From Cellulomonas sp. Root930 (GTDB lineage: Bacteria > Actinomycetota > Actinomycetes > Actinomycetales > Cellulomonadaceae), in the NCBI GenBank assembly GCA_001429255.1, contig LMJI01000002.1, positions 421,274 to 485,273 of the forward strand: DNA of 64,000 nt. Direction: 5' to 3'. Positions within the stretch are counted from its first letter, which is position 1; each line of letters opens with the position of its first letter. The notes beneath the pieces were generated by a model. It was not told where the DNA came from, ran no database searches, and was given only the letters and a program-made list of their open reading frames with translations. Position numbers and translations under genes: made by a program. Below, piece by piece: positions 15,669-23,393 of this stretch.

Positions 15669-15860
15669 TCAGTGCGCGCTGACGGCGTCGACGAGGGTCG
15701 TCGAGCGGGTCGTCGCGCGCCGCGGATCCGGAGGTCGACCGATGCTCTCGGCCGGCTGTCTGACGTGCCGCGCGGCTGCGCGGACGCGTGCCTGGTGGGA
15801 CTGAGCGAGGCGCTGGGAGTGGTCCTGGCGCGCGAGCTCGAGGGAGATGGTCGGGTTCAC
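15669..15860 (-). CDS. small conserved-looking protein, 63 aa
   Basis: A 63-residue basic protein starting with GTG at 15860: the upstream AGGAG at 6 nt spacing decides this start over an ATG 6 codons further up. It begins VNPTISLELARQDHSQRL and continues with a helix rich in Arg, Gln and Ala (AQSHQARVRAAARHV). Short proteins starting MNPTIS-ELA followed by an Arg/Ala-rich helix recur in Actinobacteria, but I know no function for them. It has its own terminator and a 197-nt upstream gap shared with the divergent APC permease, so it is probably monocistronic. Confidence 0.7.
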   Translation of the reverse strand: MNPTISLELARQDHSQRLAQSHQARVRAAARHVRQPAESIGRPPDPRRATTRSTTLVDAVSAH

Positions 15861-16057
15861 GGTGTGCTCCTGAGGCATGGCTGTGCCCGGGCGGGATGCC
15901 CTGGCTATCGGTGGTGTAGGAGTACTCGACCACGCGCCTGATACCGCCGTCACATGATTATTCGGCCCCTTTCGTCCTGTTTCCGGTGGCGGGATCTCGA
16001 CGGACGGAGCCCGTCTGCCGGATGGATCGTGTGGGTGGGCCGGGGGAGGCTGCAGGG

Positions 16058-17395
16058 GTGCCCACTCCCGCGATCGCTGCCCCGTCGGTGGTCGTGGGCG
16101 AGCAGCCGCGGATCGGGCTGGCCCTCGGGAGCGCGCTCTACATCGCCTCGGTGCTCGGCACCGGGATCCTGCTCCTGCCCAGCCTCGCCGCGCGCGCGGC
16201 CGGTCCGGCCTCGTTGGTGGCGGTCGCGGCGGTGCTCGTCGCGAGCGTTCCGCTGGCCATGACGTTCGCCGCCCTGGCCACCCGGCACCCCGACTCCGGC
16301 GGCGTGGCGACCTACGTGCGCCTCGCTCTGGGTGCCACCGCCGCGCGGATGACCGGGTACTGGTTCTTCTTCGGCGTCTGCGCCGGGGCGCCCGTGGTGG
16401 CGCTCCTCGGCGCGCAGTACGTGGTCGCGATGCTCGGCGGCACCCAGACGCAGGTGTACCTCGTCGGCGTGGCGTTCCTGGTCCCGCCGCTGGTCACCAA
16501 CGCGGTCGGTCTGCGCCTCGCCGGACCGGTCCAGCTCGCGCTGACCGGCGCGCTCGTGGTGCTCGTCGTCGGGGTGGTCGTCGTGTCCTTGCCGGCCTCC
16601 GACCCCTCGACGCTCGTGCCGTTCGCGCCGCACGGCTGGGCCGGCGTGGGGGCCGCCGTGAGCCTCTTCGTCTGGGCGTTCGCCGGGTGGGAGGCGGTCA
16701 CGCACCTGGCGGGGGAGTTCCGGGACCCGCGGCGGACCATCCCGCGGGCGACCGCGATCGCGCTGGTCGTGGTCGGCGTCGCGTACCTGGCCCTGCAGTA
16801 CGTGACCGTCACGGTGCTCGGCGACGAGGCGTCGTCGTCGCAGGTGCCGCTGATGGACCTCGTAGACGTCCGGCTCGCGGGTGCGGGCCGGGTGGCGGTG
16901 GCCGTCGTCGCGGCGATCGTCACGCTCGGGGTGCTCGGGACCTACCTCGGCGCCTTCGCCAAGCTGGGGGCGTCGCTCGGCCGGGACGGTGACCTGCCGC
17001 GCTGGGTGGCGCGCGGGGCGCAGCCGGGCGGGGTGCCGCGCCGGGCGCTGCTCGTGGTCGCCGCGCTGGTCACCGTGTACTTCGTTATCACCGTGGCGAC
17101 GGGCGGGGACCTGGAGCCGTTCGTGCTCGTGCACACCAGCTGCATGGTCGCCATCTACGCCACGGGCACGGCCGCAGCCGTCCGGCTGCTCGACCGGGGG
17201 TCCCCGGGGTGGTGGGCGGCCGTCTGCGCGTGCGTCCTCGCCGCCGGGCTGGCTGCGCTCGCGGGGTGGCACCTGCTGGTCCCGCTGGGCCTCGCCGTGG
17301 TCGCGGTGGCGGTCGGTGCGGCCCGGGCGAGGGGCGGCTCGACCGCGGTGGATGGGCGCCCCCGGCAGGACTCGAACCTGCAACCGACGGATTAG
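16058..17395 (+). CDS. APC superfamily amino acid permease (YjeH-like)
   Basis: A 445-residue transporter with about twelve membrane segments. The first segment, ALYIASVLGTGILLLPSLAARAAGP, contains the unwound GxG substrate motif of APC transporters, and the FVWAFAGWEAVTHLAGEFRDPRR stretch matches the conserved segment-6/loop of the YjeH group (amino acid exporters). The GTG at 16058 is preceded by GGGGGAGG. Oddity: the last 13 codons lie antisense to tRNA-Arg and encode a tRNA-derived tail (PRQDSNLQPTD); the stop codon TAG at 17393 is inside the tRNA gene. Confidence 0.85.
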   Translation: MPTPAIAAPSVVVGEQPRIGLALGSALYIASVLGTGILLLPSLAARAAGPASLVAVAAVLVASVPLAMTFAALATRHPDSGGVATYVRLALGATAARMTGYWFFFGVCAGAPVVALLGAQYVVAMLGGTQTQVYLVGVAFLVPPLVTNAVGLRLAGPVQLALTGALVVLVVGVVVVSLPASDPSTLVPFAPHGWAGVGAAVSLFVWAFAGWEAVTHLAGEFRDPRRTIPRATAIALVVVGVAYLALQYVTVTVLGDEASSSQVPLMDLVDVRLAGAGRVAVAVVAAIVTLGVLGTYLGAFAKLGASLGRDGDLPRWVARGAQPGGVPRRALLVVAALVTVYFVITVATGGDLEPFVLVHTSCMVAIYATGTAAAVRLLDRGSPGWWAAVCACVLAAGLAALAGWHLLVPLGLAVVAVAVGAARARGGSTAVDGRPRQDSNLQPTD

Positions 17396-17429
17396 AAGGC
17401 CGTTGCTCTATCCGTTGAGCTACGGGGGC
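17357..17429 (-). tRNA. tRNA-Arg (anticodon UCU)
   Basis: Read on the minus strand, the acceptor is GCCCCCG/CGGGGGC with discriminator G. The anticodon loop CTTCTAA has anticodon TCT (AGA codons); the T-arm is AGGTTCGAGTCCT. The anticodon stem closes with one non-canonical pair next to the loop. CCA is not encoded. Its 3' half overlaps the last 39 nt of the APC permease on the other strand. Confidence 0.93.
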
Positions 17430-17548
17430 CGGACGTGCGCCCACAGCCTAACGGCGCGGCGTCGGATCCTCCGTTCCCGGACGAACCGCTCGCAACCGAC
17501 CCGCGTGGCGCGTTTTGCCAGGTCAGATCGCACCGCGACAATGGGCGC

Positions 17549-19315
17549 GTGAGCGCACAGCCCGGCACCGCGCCAGTGCAGCCTGTGCCGACCGCGCAGC
17601 CGCTGGCTCCACACGCACGTCACGCCGCCTCCGACCCCCGCGACGTCCTCGCGCGACCGCTCGCGGCGACCTCCCTGCTGGACGCCGTGCGGGACCTGCG
17701 CCGCGACGTGGAGCGCACCGGCTTCCCGCTCGAGATCGACGGCATCGCGTCTGCGCGAGCGTCCCGGGCGCGGCTCGTGGACCAGCTGGGCGAGCACCTG
17801 GTGCCGCGCCTCACGGAGCTGTCCGCGCCTGCCGTGGTGGTGGTCTCCGGATCGACCGGTGCCGGCAAGTCGACGCTGGTGAACTCGCTGGTCGGGACCG
17901 AGGTGAGCACCGCGGGGGTGCTGCGGCCCACGACCCGGCGGCCGGTCCTCGTGCACAACCCGCTCGACGCCGAGCTCCTCTCGCACCACCCCGTCCTGGA
18001 GTCGGTGACCGTGGTCGCGGACGAGAACGTGCCGAGGGGCATCGCCCTGCTCGACGCGCCGGACCTCGACTCGGTGCTGGAGTCCAACCGCGAGTCGGCG
18101 CACCGCCTGCTGGAGGCGGCCGACCTGTGGCTCTTCGTCACCACCGCCGCGCGCTACGGCGACGCGCTGCCCTGGCGGGTGCTGCAGGGGGCCGTCGACC
18201 GGGGGGCCTCCATCGCCATGGTGCTGAACCGGGTCCCGCCGGCCTCCCTGCCGACCGTGCGCGGGGACCTGCTCGACCGCCTCCGCGGGCACGGGCTGCA
18301 GGGCTCACCCCTGTTCGTCGTGCCCGACCTCGGCCCGCACGAGGGACTGCTGCCCGCCACGGTCGTCGCCCCGATCCGCCGCTGGCTGGCGATGCTCGCC
18401 GGGCCCGACCGCGCACGCACCGTCATCGGCCGAACGCTGCGAGGCTCGCTCGCCGCGCTGCGTCCGTGGGTCGACGAGCTGGCGGAGGCCGTGCAGGCGC
18501 AGGCCGACGCGGCGAGCGCGATCGCGGCGGTCCTTGACGAGGCGGTCGTGGGGCCGACCGCGCAGGGGTCCGCGTCCATCCGGGGGGGTGCGGTCGCGGA
18601 CGGCGCGGTGCGTGCCCGGTGGGCGGAGCTCGCGTCCGACGCCGGCCCTCTCGGGCGGGTCGTGCGCCCGTCGGGTCGCATCCGCGGGTCGGCGCGGGAG
18701 GGTCGCGCACGGGCGACCGCCATCGCGCCGCTGATCGAGGACCTGACGCGGTCCGCGGCCGCCACGCTGACCGCCGCGGGCGCGCAGACGGAGGAGGTCC
18801 TGCGGGCCGCGCTCACCGGACCCGACGGGCCGGAGGGTGGCGTGTCCGTGGATGCCGCGTGGACCTCGGCCACGCTGCGGACCGGGCGGCGGAACGCTGC
18901 CGAGCAGGCGGCGCGCGCCTGGATCGCCCAGGGCCCCCGCGTGGTGCGGGCGGCGCTGACGCAGGGGCCGGCGGAGTCGACGCCCGAAGGCACCTCCCGG
19001 GCGCGTCGCGACGTCGCGCGCGAGGTCCGTCGGCGTCGCAAGGCGGAGAACGCGCTGGGCGACGAGGGGCTGGCCGCCGTGGCGCTCGCCGCAGCCGCCG
19101 GAGTCGTCGAGGCGCGGGACCTGCTGGTCGACCTCATCGACGTGGCGGGGGAGCGTGCCGTCACCGAGCTGCGCGACGACCTGGTCGCCCGGGTGGCGGG
19201 GCAGGCGGCGGTCGAACGCGCGGCCGTGGGCGAGGTCCTGGCAGACCCGGACCTCGCCGAGGACGCGGCATCGCGGCTGCGGCTGCGGCTCGCCGTGCTG
19301 AAGGGACTGACGTGA
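17549..19315 (+). CDS. dynamin-like GTPase, pair 1 member A
   Basis: A 588-residue GTPase. The P-loop is GSTGAGKST (101-109), followed by LRPTTRRPVLVHNP (switch I/G2 region). The G3 equivalent is LLDAPDLDS, where the invariant glycine of DxxG is an aspartate, and G4 is degenerate (VLNRVPP). The rest is long, helical and Arg/Ala-rich with no clear membrane segment. GTG start; GACAAT ends 7 nt before it (leaderless). Its stop overlaps the start of member B (GTGA). Proteins of this type belong with the bacterial dynamin/YfjP-like GTPases; roles in membrane remodelling or septation (Streptomyces DynA/DynB) are known for relatives, not shown here. Confidence 0.8.
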   Translation: MSAQPGTAPVQPVPTAQPLAPHARHAASDPRDVLARPLAATSLLDAVRDLRRDVERTGFPLEIDGIASARASRARLVDQLGEHLVPRLTELSAPAVVVVSGSTGAGKSTLVNSLVGTEVSTAGVLRPTTRRPVLVHNPLDAELLSHHPVLESVTVVADENVPRGIALLDAPDLDSVLESNRESAHRLLEAADLWLFVTTAARYGDALPWRVLQGAVDRGASIAMVLNRVPPASLPTVRGDLLDRLRGHGLQGSPLFVVPDLGPHEGLLPATVVAPIRRWLAMLAGPDRARTVIGRTLRGSLAALRPWVDELAEAVQAQADAASAIAAVLDEAVVGPTAQGSASIRGGAVADGAVRARWAELASDAGPLGRVVRPSGRIRGSAREGRARATAIAPLIEDLTRSAAATLTAAGAQTEEVLRAALTGPDGPEGGVSVDAAWTSATLRTGRRNAAEQAARAWIAQGPRVVRAALTQGPAESTPEGTSRARRDVAREVRRRRKAENALGDEGLAAVALAAAAGVVEARDLLVDLIDVAGERAVTELRDDLVARVAGQAAVERAAVGEVLADPDLAEDAASRLRLRLAVLKGLT

Positions 19316-20799
19316 GCACGACGACCGACGGGCCGCGGCTCGGCGACGACACGGCTGCGCTGACGGCCCGCGTCGACGCGCTCGACCGTGCGCTGGCGGT
19401 CGGCGGCGCGCGTCTGGCGCCGTCCGTGGTGGCCCGGGTGGTCGCGACGGTGGACAGCGTGCGGGAACGGCTCGAGCTCGGCGTGGACCACACGGTCGTC
19501 GCGCTGGTCGGAGGGACGGGCTCGGGCAAGTCGAGCCTGTTCAACGCGATCTGCGGGCTGGACTTCGCCGACGTCGGCGTGCGCCGGCCGACCACCTCGG
19601 AGATCACGGCATGCGTGTGGGGCGACGAGGGCGGACCGCTGCTGGACTGGCTCGGCGTCGTGCCGGACCGCCGGATCGAGCGCGAGAGCCTGCTCGACGG
19701 CGAGAGCGAGGCACCGCTGCGCGGCCTGGTCCTGCTCGACCTGCCCGACCACGACTCGATCGCCCCGGAGCACCGCGAGGTCGTCGACCGGCTGCTGCCC
19801 CAGGCCGACCTGCTGGCCTGGGTGGTCGACCCCCAGAAGTACGCGGACGACGCCCTGCACAGCGGCTACCTGCGCCGGCTGGTCGGGCACGAGTCGTCGA
19901 TGGTGGTGGTGCTCAACCAGGTGGACACGGTGCCGCCGGACGTGCGGCCCGAGCTGGTCGCGGACGTCGAGCACCTGCTCGTCGACGACGGGCTCACGGG
20001 GGTGCCGGTCCGTGAGGCCTCGGCGCGCACCGGCGAGGGCGTGAACGTCCTGCGCGAGCTCCTGGCCACGGTGGTCGGGTCACGGTCGCTGGCTGCCCGC
20101 CGCGCGAGCGCCGAGCTCAACGACGCCGCCGCGCTGCTGGCCGCGGAGGTCGCCGCACGCGAGCCCGCCCCGGCCGCGTTGTCGGTCACGGACGTCGTGG
20201 ACCGGCTGTCCGCCGCGATCGGCCTGCCGGCAGTGGCATCGGGTGTCGGTTCCGCCGTGCGCGGTCGGGCGTCGACCACCCCGGGGTTCGGCGCGGTGCA
20301 GGAGGACGCCGTCGGCCTCGCCCGGTCGTCGTGGCTCGACGCCGTCACGCCTGGGCTGCCCCGGCGGTGGGGTCAGGACGTCGCCTCGCGGGTGGCGTCG
20401 ACCACCGAGATGCGGCTCGCCGTGACGGACGCGCTCACGCAGCTCACCCTCTCGTCGCGGCGGTCATCCCTGGCGCTGGGCCTGACGGTCGCCGCCGTGC
20501 TGCTCGGTGGAGCGGCCGTGCTCGTCGGGTCGATCGCGGTCGGGTCACTCATCGGCGCCGGAGAACCGAGTGCCTGGGCCGCCGTGGTGGCGGTCGTCCT
20601 CGTCGTCGCCTGCGTCGTCGCAGCCGTCGGGGCCGGTGCCGCACGCCGGGCGGCAGCACGGAGACGGTCGGCTCGGGTGCTGCAGGACGGGCGTGCAGCC
20701 TTGGAGAACGTGGCCCGCGCGCGGCTGGCCGTCCCGACCGAGACCGTGCTGTCCGAGCACCGGACGGTCCGCGAGCTGATCGCCGGCGCCACGGGCTGA
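19312..20799 (+). CDS. membrane-anchored GTPase, pair 1 member B
   Basis: A 495-residue GTPase, start GTG overlapping the stop of member A. The P-loop is GGTGSGKSS (67-75), then RRPTTSEITA, G3 equivalent LLDLPDHDS (Asp in place of Gly), WVVDPQKYADDALH, and G4 NQVD. Two membrane segments lie near the C-terminus (LALGLTVAAVLLGGAAVLVG and AAVVAVVLVVACVVAAVG). The pair organisation suggests a hetero-oligomer in which B anchors A to the cytoplasmic membrane. Close to the 50S-ribosome-binding-GTPase/YfjP group by motif; a ribosomal role is an alternative but the membrane segments argue against it. Confidence 0.82.
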   Translation: MSTTTDGPRLGDDTAALTARVDALDRALAVGGARLAPSVVARVVATVDSVRERLELGVDHTVVALVGGTGSGKSSLFNAICGLDFADVGVRRPTTSEITACVWGDEGGPLLDWLGVVPDRRIERESLLDGESEAPLRGLVLLDLPDHDSIAPEHREVVDRLLPQADLLAWVVDPQKYADDALHSGYLRRLVGHESSMVVVLNQVDTVPPDVRPELVADVEHLLVDDGLTGVPVREASARTGEGVNVLRELLATVVGSRSLAARRASAELNDAAALLAAEVAAREPAPAALSVTDVVDRLSAAIGLPAVASGVGSAVRGRASTTPGFGAVQEDAVGLARSSWLDAVTPGLPRRWGQDVASRVASTTEMRLAVTDALTQLTLSSRRSSLALGLTVAAVLLGGAAVLVGSIAVGSLIGAGEPSAWAAVVAVVLVVACVVAAVGAGAARRAAARRRSARVLQDGRAALENVARARLAVPTETVLSEHRTVRELIAGATG

Positions 20800-20932
20800 C
20801 CCGCCCACAGCCCCGCCGCTCGGATGCCCTCTCCACGGTTCGTCCGCTGCTCCGCCCCTGCGGCGCGCCCGCGGCCGACCCTGGTCGCACGAGCCCCGCA
20901 CCCGCCGGGGCGCACGGCACCGGAGGAATCCC

Positions 20933-21442
20933 ATGAGCTCGCAGTCCCTGGACCTGACCGTCGTCGGGTGGATCGGCACCGAGGTGCGGATCCACCACGA
21001 GTCGGACGGCGGCGTCCCGTTCACCACGTTCCGGCTGGGCAGCACGCGCCGCTGGTTCGACAAGCAGGCAGGCGTCTGGAAGGACGCGCAGACCGAGTGG
21101 TTCAACGTGAAGGTGTGGCGCACCACGGCGCTGAACGCGGCGCGGTCGCTGCGCAAGGGCGACCCCGTCATCGTGCAGGGGCAGCTGTCGACCGAGGAGT
21201 GGGTGGGCGCGGACGGCCCGCGCACGTCGCTCGTGCTGGACGCGAGCGCGCTCGGCCCGAACCTGGCGTTCGGCAGCAGCCACTTCGCGCGGACGGTCAG
21301 CCCGGCGGCCGCCTCCGACGACGCGTCCGACGCGGCACCCGCGGACGTCTCCGGGCTGGAGGAGCTGCCGGAGGACGAGGGTGCTGGTCAGGCACCCGCG
21401 CAGGACGAGGAGCGGGGGCTCGCACTGGCCGGCGCCTGGTGA
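20933..21442 (+). CDS. ssb: single-stranded DNA-binding protein (secondary type)
   Basis: A 169-residue protein with an N-terminal OB fold: LDLTVVGWIGTEVRIH, FTTFRLGSTRRWFDKQAGVWKD, TEWFNVKVWRT, GDPVIVQGQL. The C-terminal third is acidic and disordered but ends GLALAGAW rather than the usual DDDIPF tip, so recruitment of partner proteins may be lost. It is not beside rpsF/rpsR, so it is probably the second SSB found in many Actinobacteria (competence, recombination or chromosome segregation roles) rather than the replicative one. GGAGGAAT precedes the ATG. It sits between two GTPase operons. Confidence 0.88.
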   Translation: MSSQSLDLTVVGWIGTEVRIHHESDGGVPFTTFRLGSTRRWFDKQAGVWKDAQTEWFNVKVWRTTALNAARSLRKGDPVIVQGQLSTEEWVGADGPRTSLVLDASALGPNLAFGSSHFARTVSPAAASDDASDAAPADVSGLEELPEDEGAGQAPAQDEERGLALAGAW

Positions 21443-21603
21443 TCGCCTAGGCTGGGGCACCGGCACCCGACGACGTGGCTGGTCGGACCGCGCGCACACC
21501 GTGCCGCGCGGTCGACCCGCCGCCGGGATGCTGGTCAGCAGTGCCCCGAGACACCCGCGAGAGCCGGGGCGACCCCACGAGCATTGAGGCGGACGAAGAG
21601 CCA

Positions 21604-23286
21604 GTGGCTGAGTTCATCTACAGCATGTACAAGACGCGCAAGGCGCACGGTGACAAGGTCATCCTCGACGACGTCACCCTGAACTTCCTGCCGGGCGCCA
21701 AGATCGGCGTCGTCGGACCCAACGGCGCCGGGAAGTCGACGATCCTCAAGATCATGGCCGGCCTGGACCAGCCGTCGAACGGCGAGGCGCGCCTGAGCCC
21801 CGGCTACACGGTGGGGATCCTGCAGCAGGAGCCGCCGCTGAACGAGGCCAAGACGGTGCTCGGCAACGTCGAGGAGGGCGTCGCCGAGATCAAGGGCAAG
21901 CTCGACCGGTACAACGAGATCTCCGAGCTGATGTCCGAGCCGGACGCCGACTTCGACGCCCTGCTGGCCGAGATGGGCCAGCTGCAGGAGGCGATCGACG
22001 CCGCCGACGCCTGGGACCTCGACGCCCAGCTGGACCAGGCGATGGACGCGCTGCGCTGCCCGCCGCCGGACGCCGACGTCACCGTGCTGTCCGGTGGTGA
22101 GCGCCGCCGGGTCGCCCTGTGCAAGCTGCTCCTGGAGAAGCCGGACCTGCTGCTCCTCGACGAGCCCACCAACCACCTCGACGCGGAGAGCGTGCTCTGG
22201 CTGGAGGCCCACCTCAAGGACTACCCCGGCGCCATCCTCGCTGTCACCCACGACCGGTACTTCCTCGACCACGTCGCGGAGTGGATCTGTGAGGTCGACC
22301 GCGGCCGGCTGTACCCGTACGAGGGCAACTACTCGACCTACCTGGAGAAGAAGGGCGAGCGCCTCGCCATCCAGGGCAAGAAGGACCTCAAGCTGGCGAA
22401 GCGCCTCAAGGACGAGCTGGAGTGGGTGCGGTCCAACGCCAAGGGCCGGCAGACCAAGTCCAAGTCGCGCCTGGCGCGCTACGAGGAGATGGCCGCCGAG
22501 GCGGACCGCACCAGGAAGCTCGACTTCGAGGAGATCCAGATCCCGCCGGGTCCGCGACTCGGCTCGATCGTGCTCGAGGCCAAGAACCTGGGCAAGGGCT
22601 TCGACGGGCGCGTGCTCATCGACGACCTGAGCTTCACGCTGCCGCGCAACGGCATCGTCGGCGTCATCGGCCCGAACGGCGTCGGCAAGACCACCCTGTT
22701 CAAGACGATCGTCGGGCTCGAGCCGCTGGACAAGGGCGAGCTCAAGGTCGGCGAGACGGTGTCCATCTCCTACGTCGACCAGTCGCGTGGCGGGATCGAC
22801 CCCAAGAAGACCCTGTTCGAGGTGGTCTCGGACGGGCTCGACTTCCTCAAGGTCGGCAACGTCGAGATGCCGTCGCGCGCCTACGTGGCTGCGTTCGGCT
22901 TCAAGGGCCCCGACCAGCAGAAGCCCGCGGGCGTGCTGTCGGGTGGTGAGCGCAACCGCCTCAACCTCGCGCTCACGCTCAAGCAGGGCGGGAACCTGCT
23001 CCTGCTCGACGAGCCCACCAACGACCTGGACGTCGAGACCCTCGGCTCGCTGGAGAACGCCCTGCTCGAGTTCCCCGGCTGCGCCGTCGTGGTCTCGCAC
23101 GACCGGTGGTTCCTCGACCGGGTGGCGACGCACATCCTGGCCTACGAGGGCACGGAGGACGAGCCGGGCAACTGGTACTGGTTCGAGGGCAACTTCGCCT
23201 CCTACGAGGAGAACAAGGTGGAGCGGCTCGGCGCCGACGCCGCCCGCCCGCACCGCGTGACGTACCGCAAGCTGCGCCGCGACTGA
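21604..23286 (+). CDS. ettA: energy-dependent translational throttle protein EttA (ABC-F)
   Basis: A 560-residue ABC-F ATPase, close to the 555 residues of E. coli EttA. Two ATPase domains: GPNGAGKST, signature LSGGERRRVALC, DEPTNHLD; and GPNGVGKTT, signature LSGGERNRLNLA, DEPTNDLD. Between them is the arm and P-site-interacting linker with LEKKGERLAIQGKK and the basic KGRQTKSKSRLARYEE. It binds the ribosomal E site and gates the first elongation steps according to the ATP:ADP ratio. The GTG at 21604 (VAEFIYSMYK) matches the usual EttA N-terminus; the longer frame upstream has no homology that I recognise. A strong terminator follows. Confidence 0.96.
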   Translation: MAEFIYSMYKTRKAHGDKVILDDVTLNFLPGAKIGVVGPNGAGKSTILKIMAGLDQPSNGEARLSPGYTVGILQQEPPLNEAKTVLGNVEEGVAEIKGKLDRYNEISELMSEPDADFDALLAEMGQLQEAIDAADAWDLDAQLDQAMDALRCPPPDADVTVLSGGERRRVALCKLLLEKPDLLLLDEPTNHLDAESVLWLEAHLKDYPGAILAVTHDRYFLDHVAEWICEVDRGRLYPYEGNYSTYLEKKGERLAIQGKKDLKLAKRLKDELEWVRSNAKGRQTKSKSRLARYEEMAAEADRTRKLDFEEIQIPPGPRLGSIVLEAKNLGKGFDGRVLIDDLSFTLPRNGIVGVIGPNGVGKTTLFKTIVGLEPLDKGELKVGETVSISYVDQSRGGIDPKKTLFEVVSDGLDFLKVGNVEMPSRAYVAAFGFKGPDQQKPAGVLSGGERNRLNLALTLKQGGNLLLLDEPTNDLDVETLGSLENALLEFPGCAVVVSHDRWFLDRVATHILAYEGTEDEPGNWYWFEGNFASYEENKVERLGADAARPHRVTYRKLRRD

Positions 23287-23290
23287 CGTC

Positions 23291-23329
23291 CGACGAGGCC
23301 GCCCGTCCACGTGACGGGCGGCCTCGTCG
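23291..23329 (+). terminator. terminator after ettA
   Basis: A perfect 16-bp stem (23291-23306 with 23314-23329) and 7-nt loop, starting 4 nt after the ettA stop codon. It separates ettA from the second GTPase pair. Confidence 0.9.
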
Positions 23330-23393
23330 CGCTCACCGCACCTTCTCGGACCTGCGCCTATACGCTCGGCATGACCTGGGAGGCGGTGTGGCG

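Noticed and set aside
15950..17383. 477-residue minus-strand reading frame rich in His, Arg, Asp and Gly
   Set aside because: It is antisense to the APC permease, with composition typical of GC-rich shadow frames and no motif or start signal.
17380..17395. C-terminal PRQDSNLQPTD of the permease as a conserved peptide motif
   Set aside because: It is the well-known translation of tRNA antisense sequence, not a protein domain.
17357..17429. tRNA-Arg as an occupied integration site for a mobile element
   Set aside because: No integrase, direct repeat of the tRNA end or phage-like genes are seen on either side.
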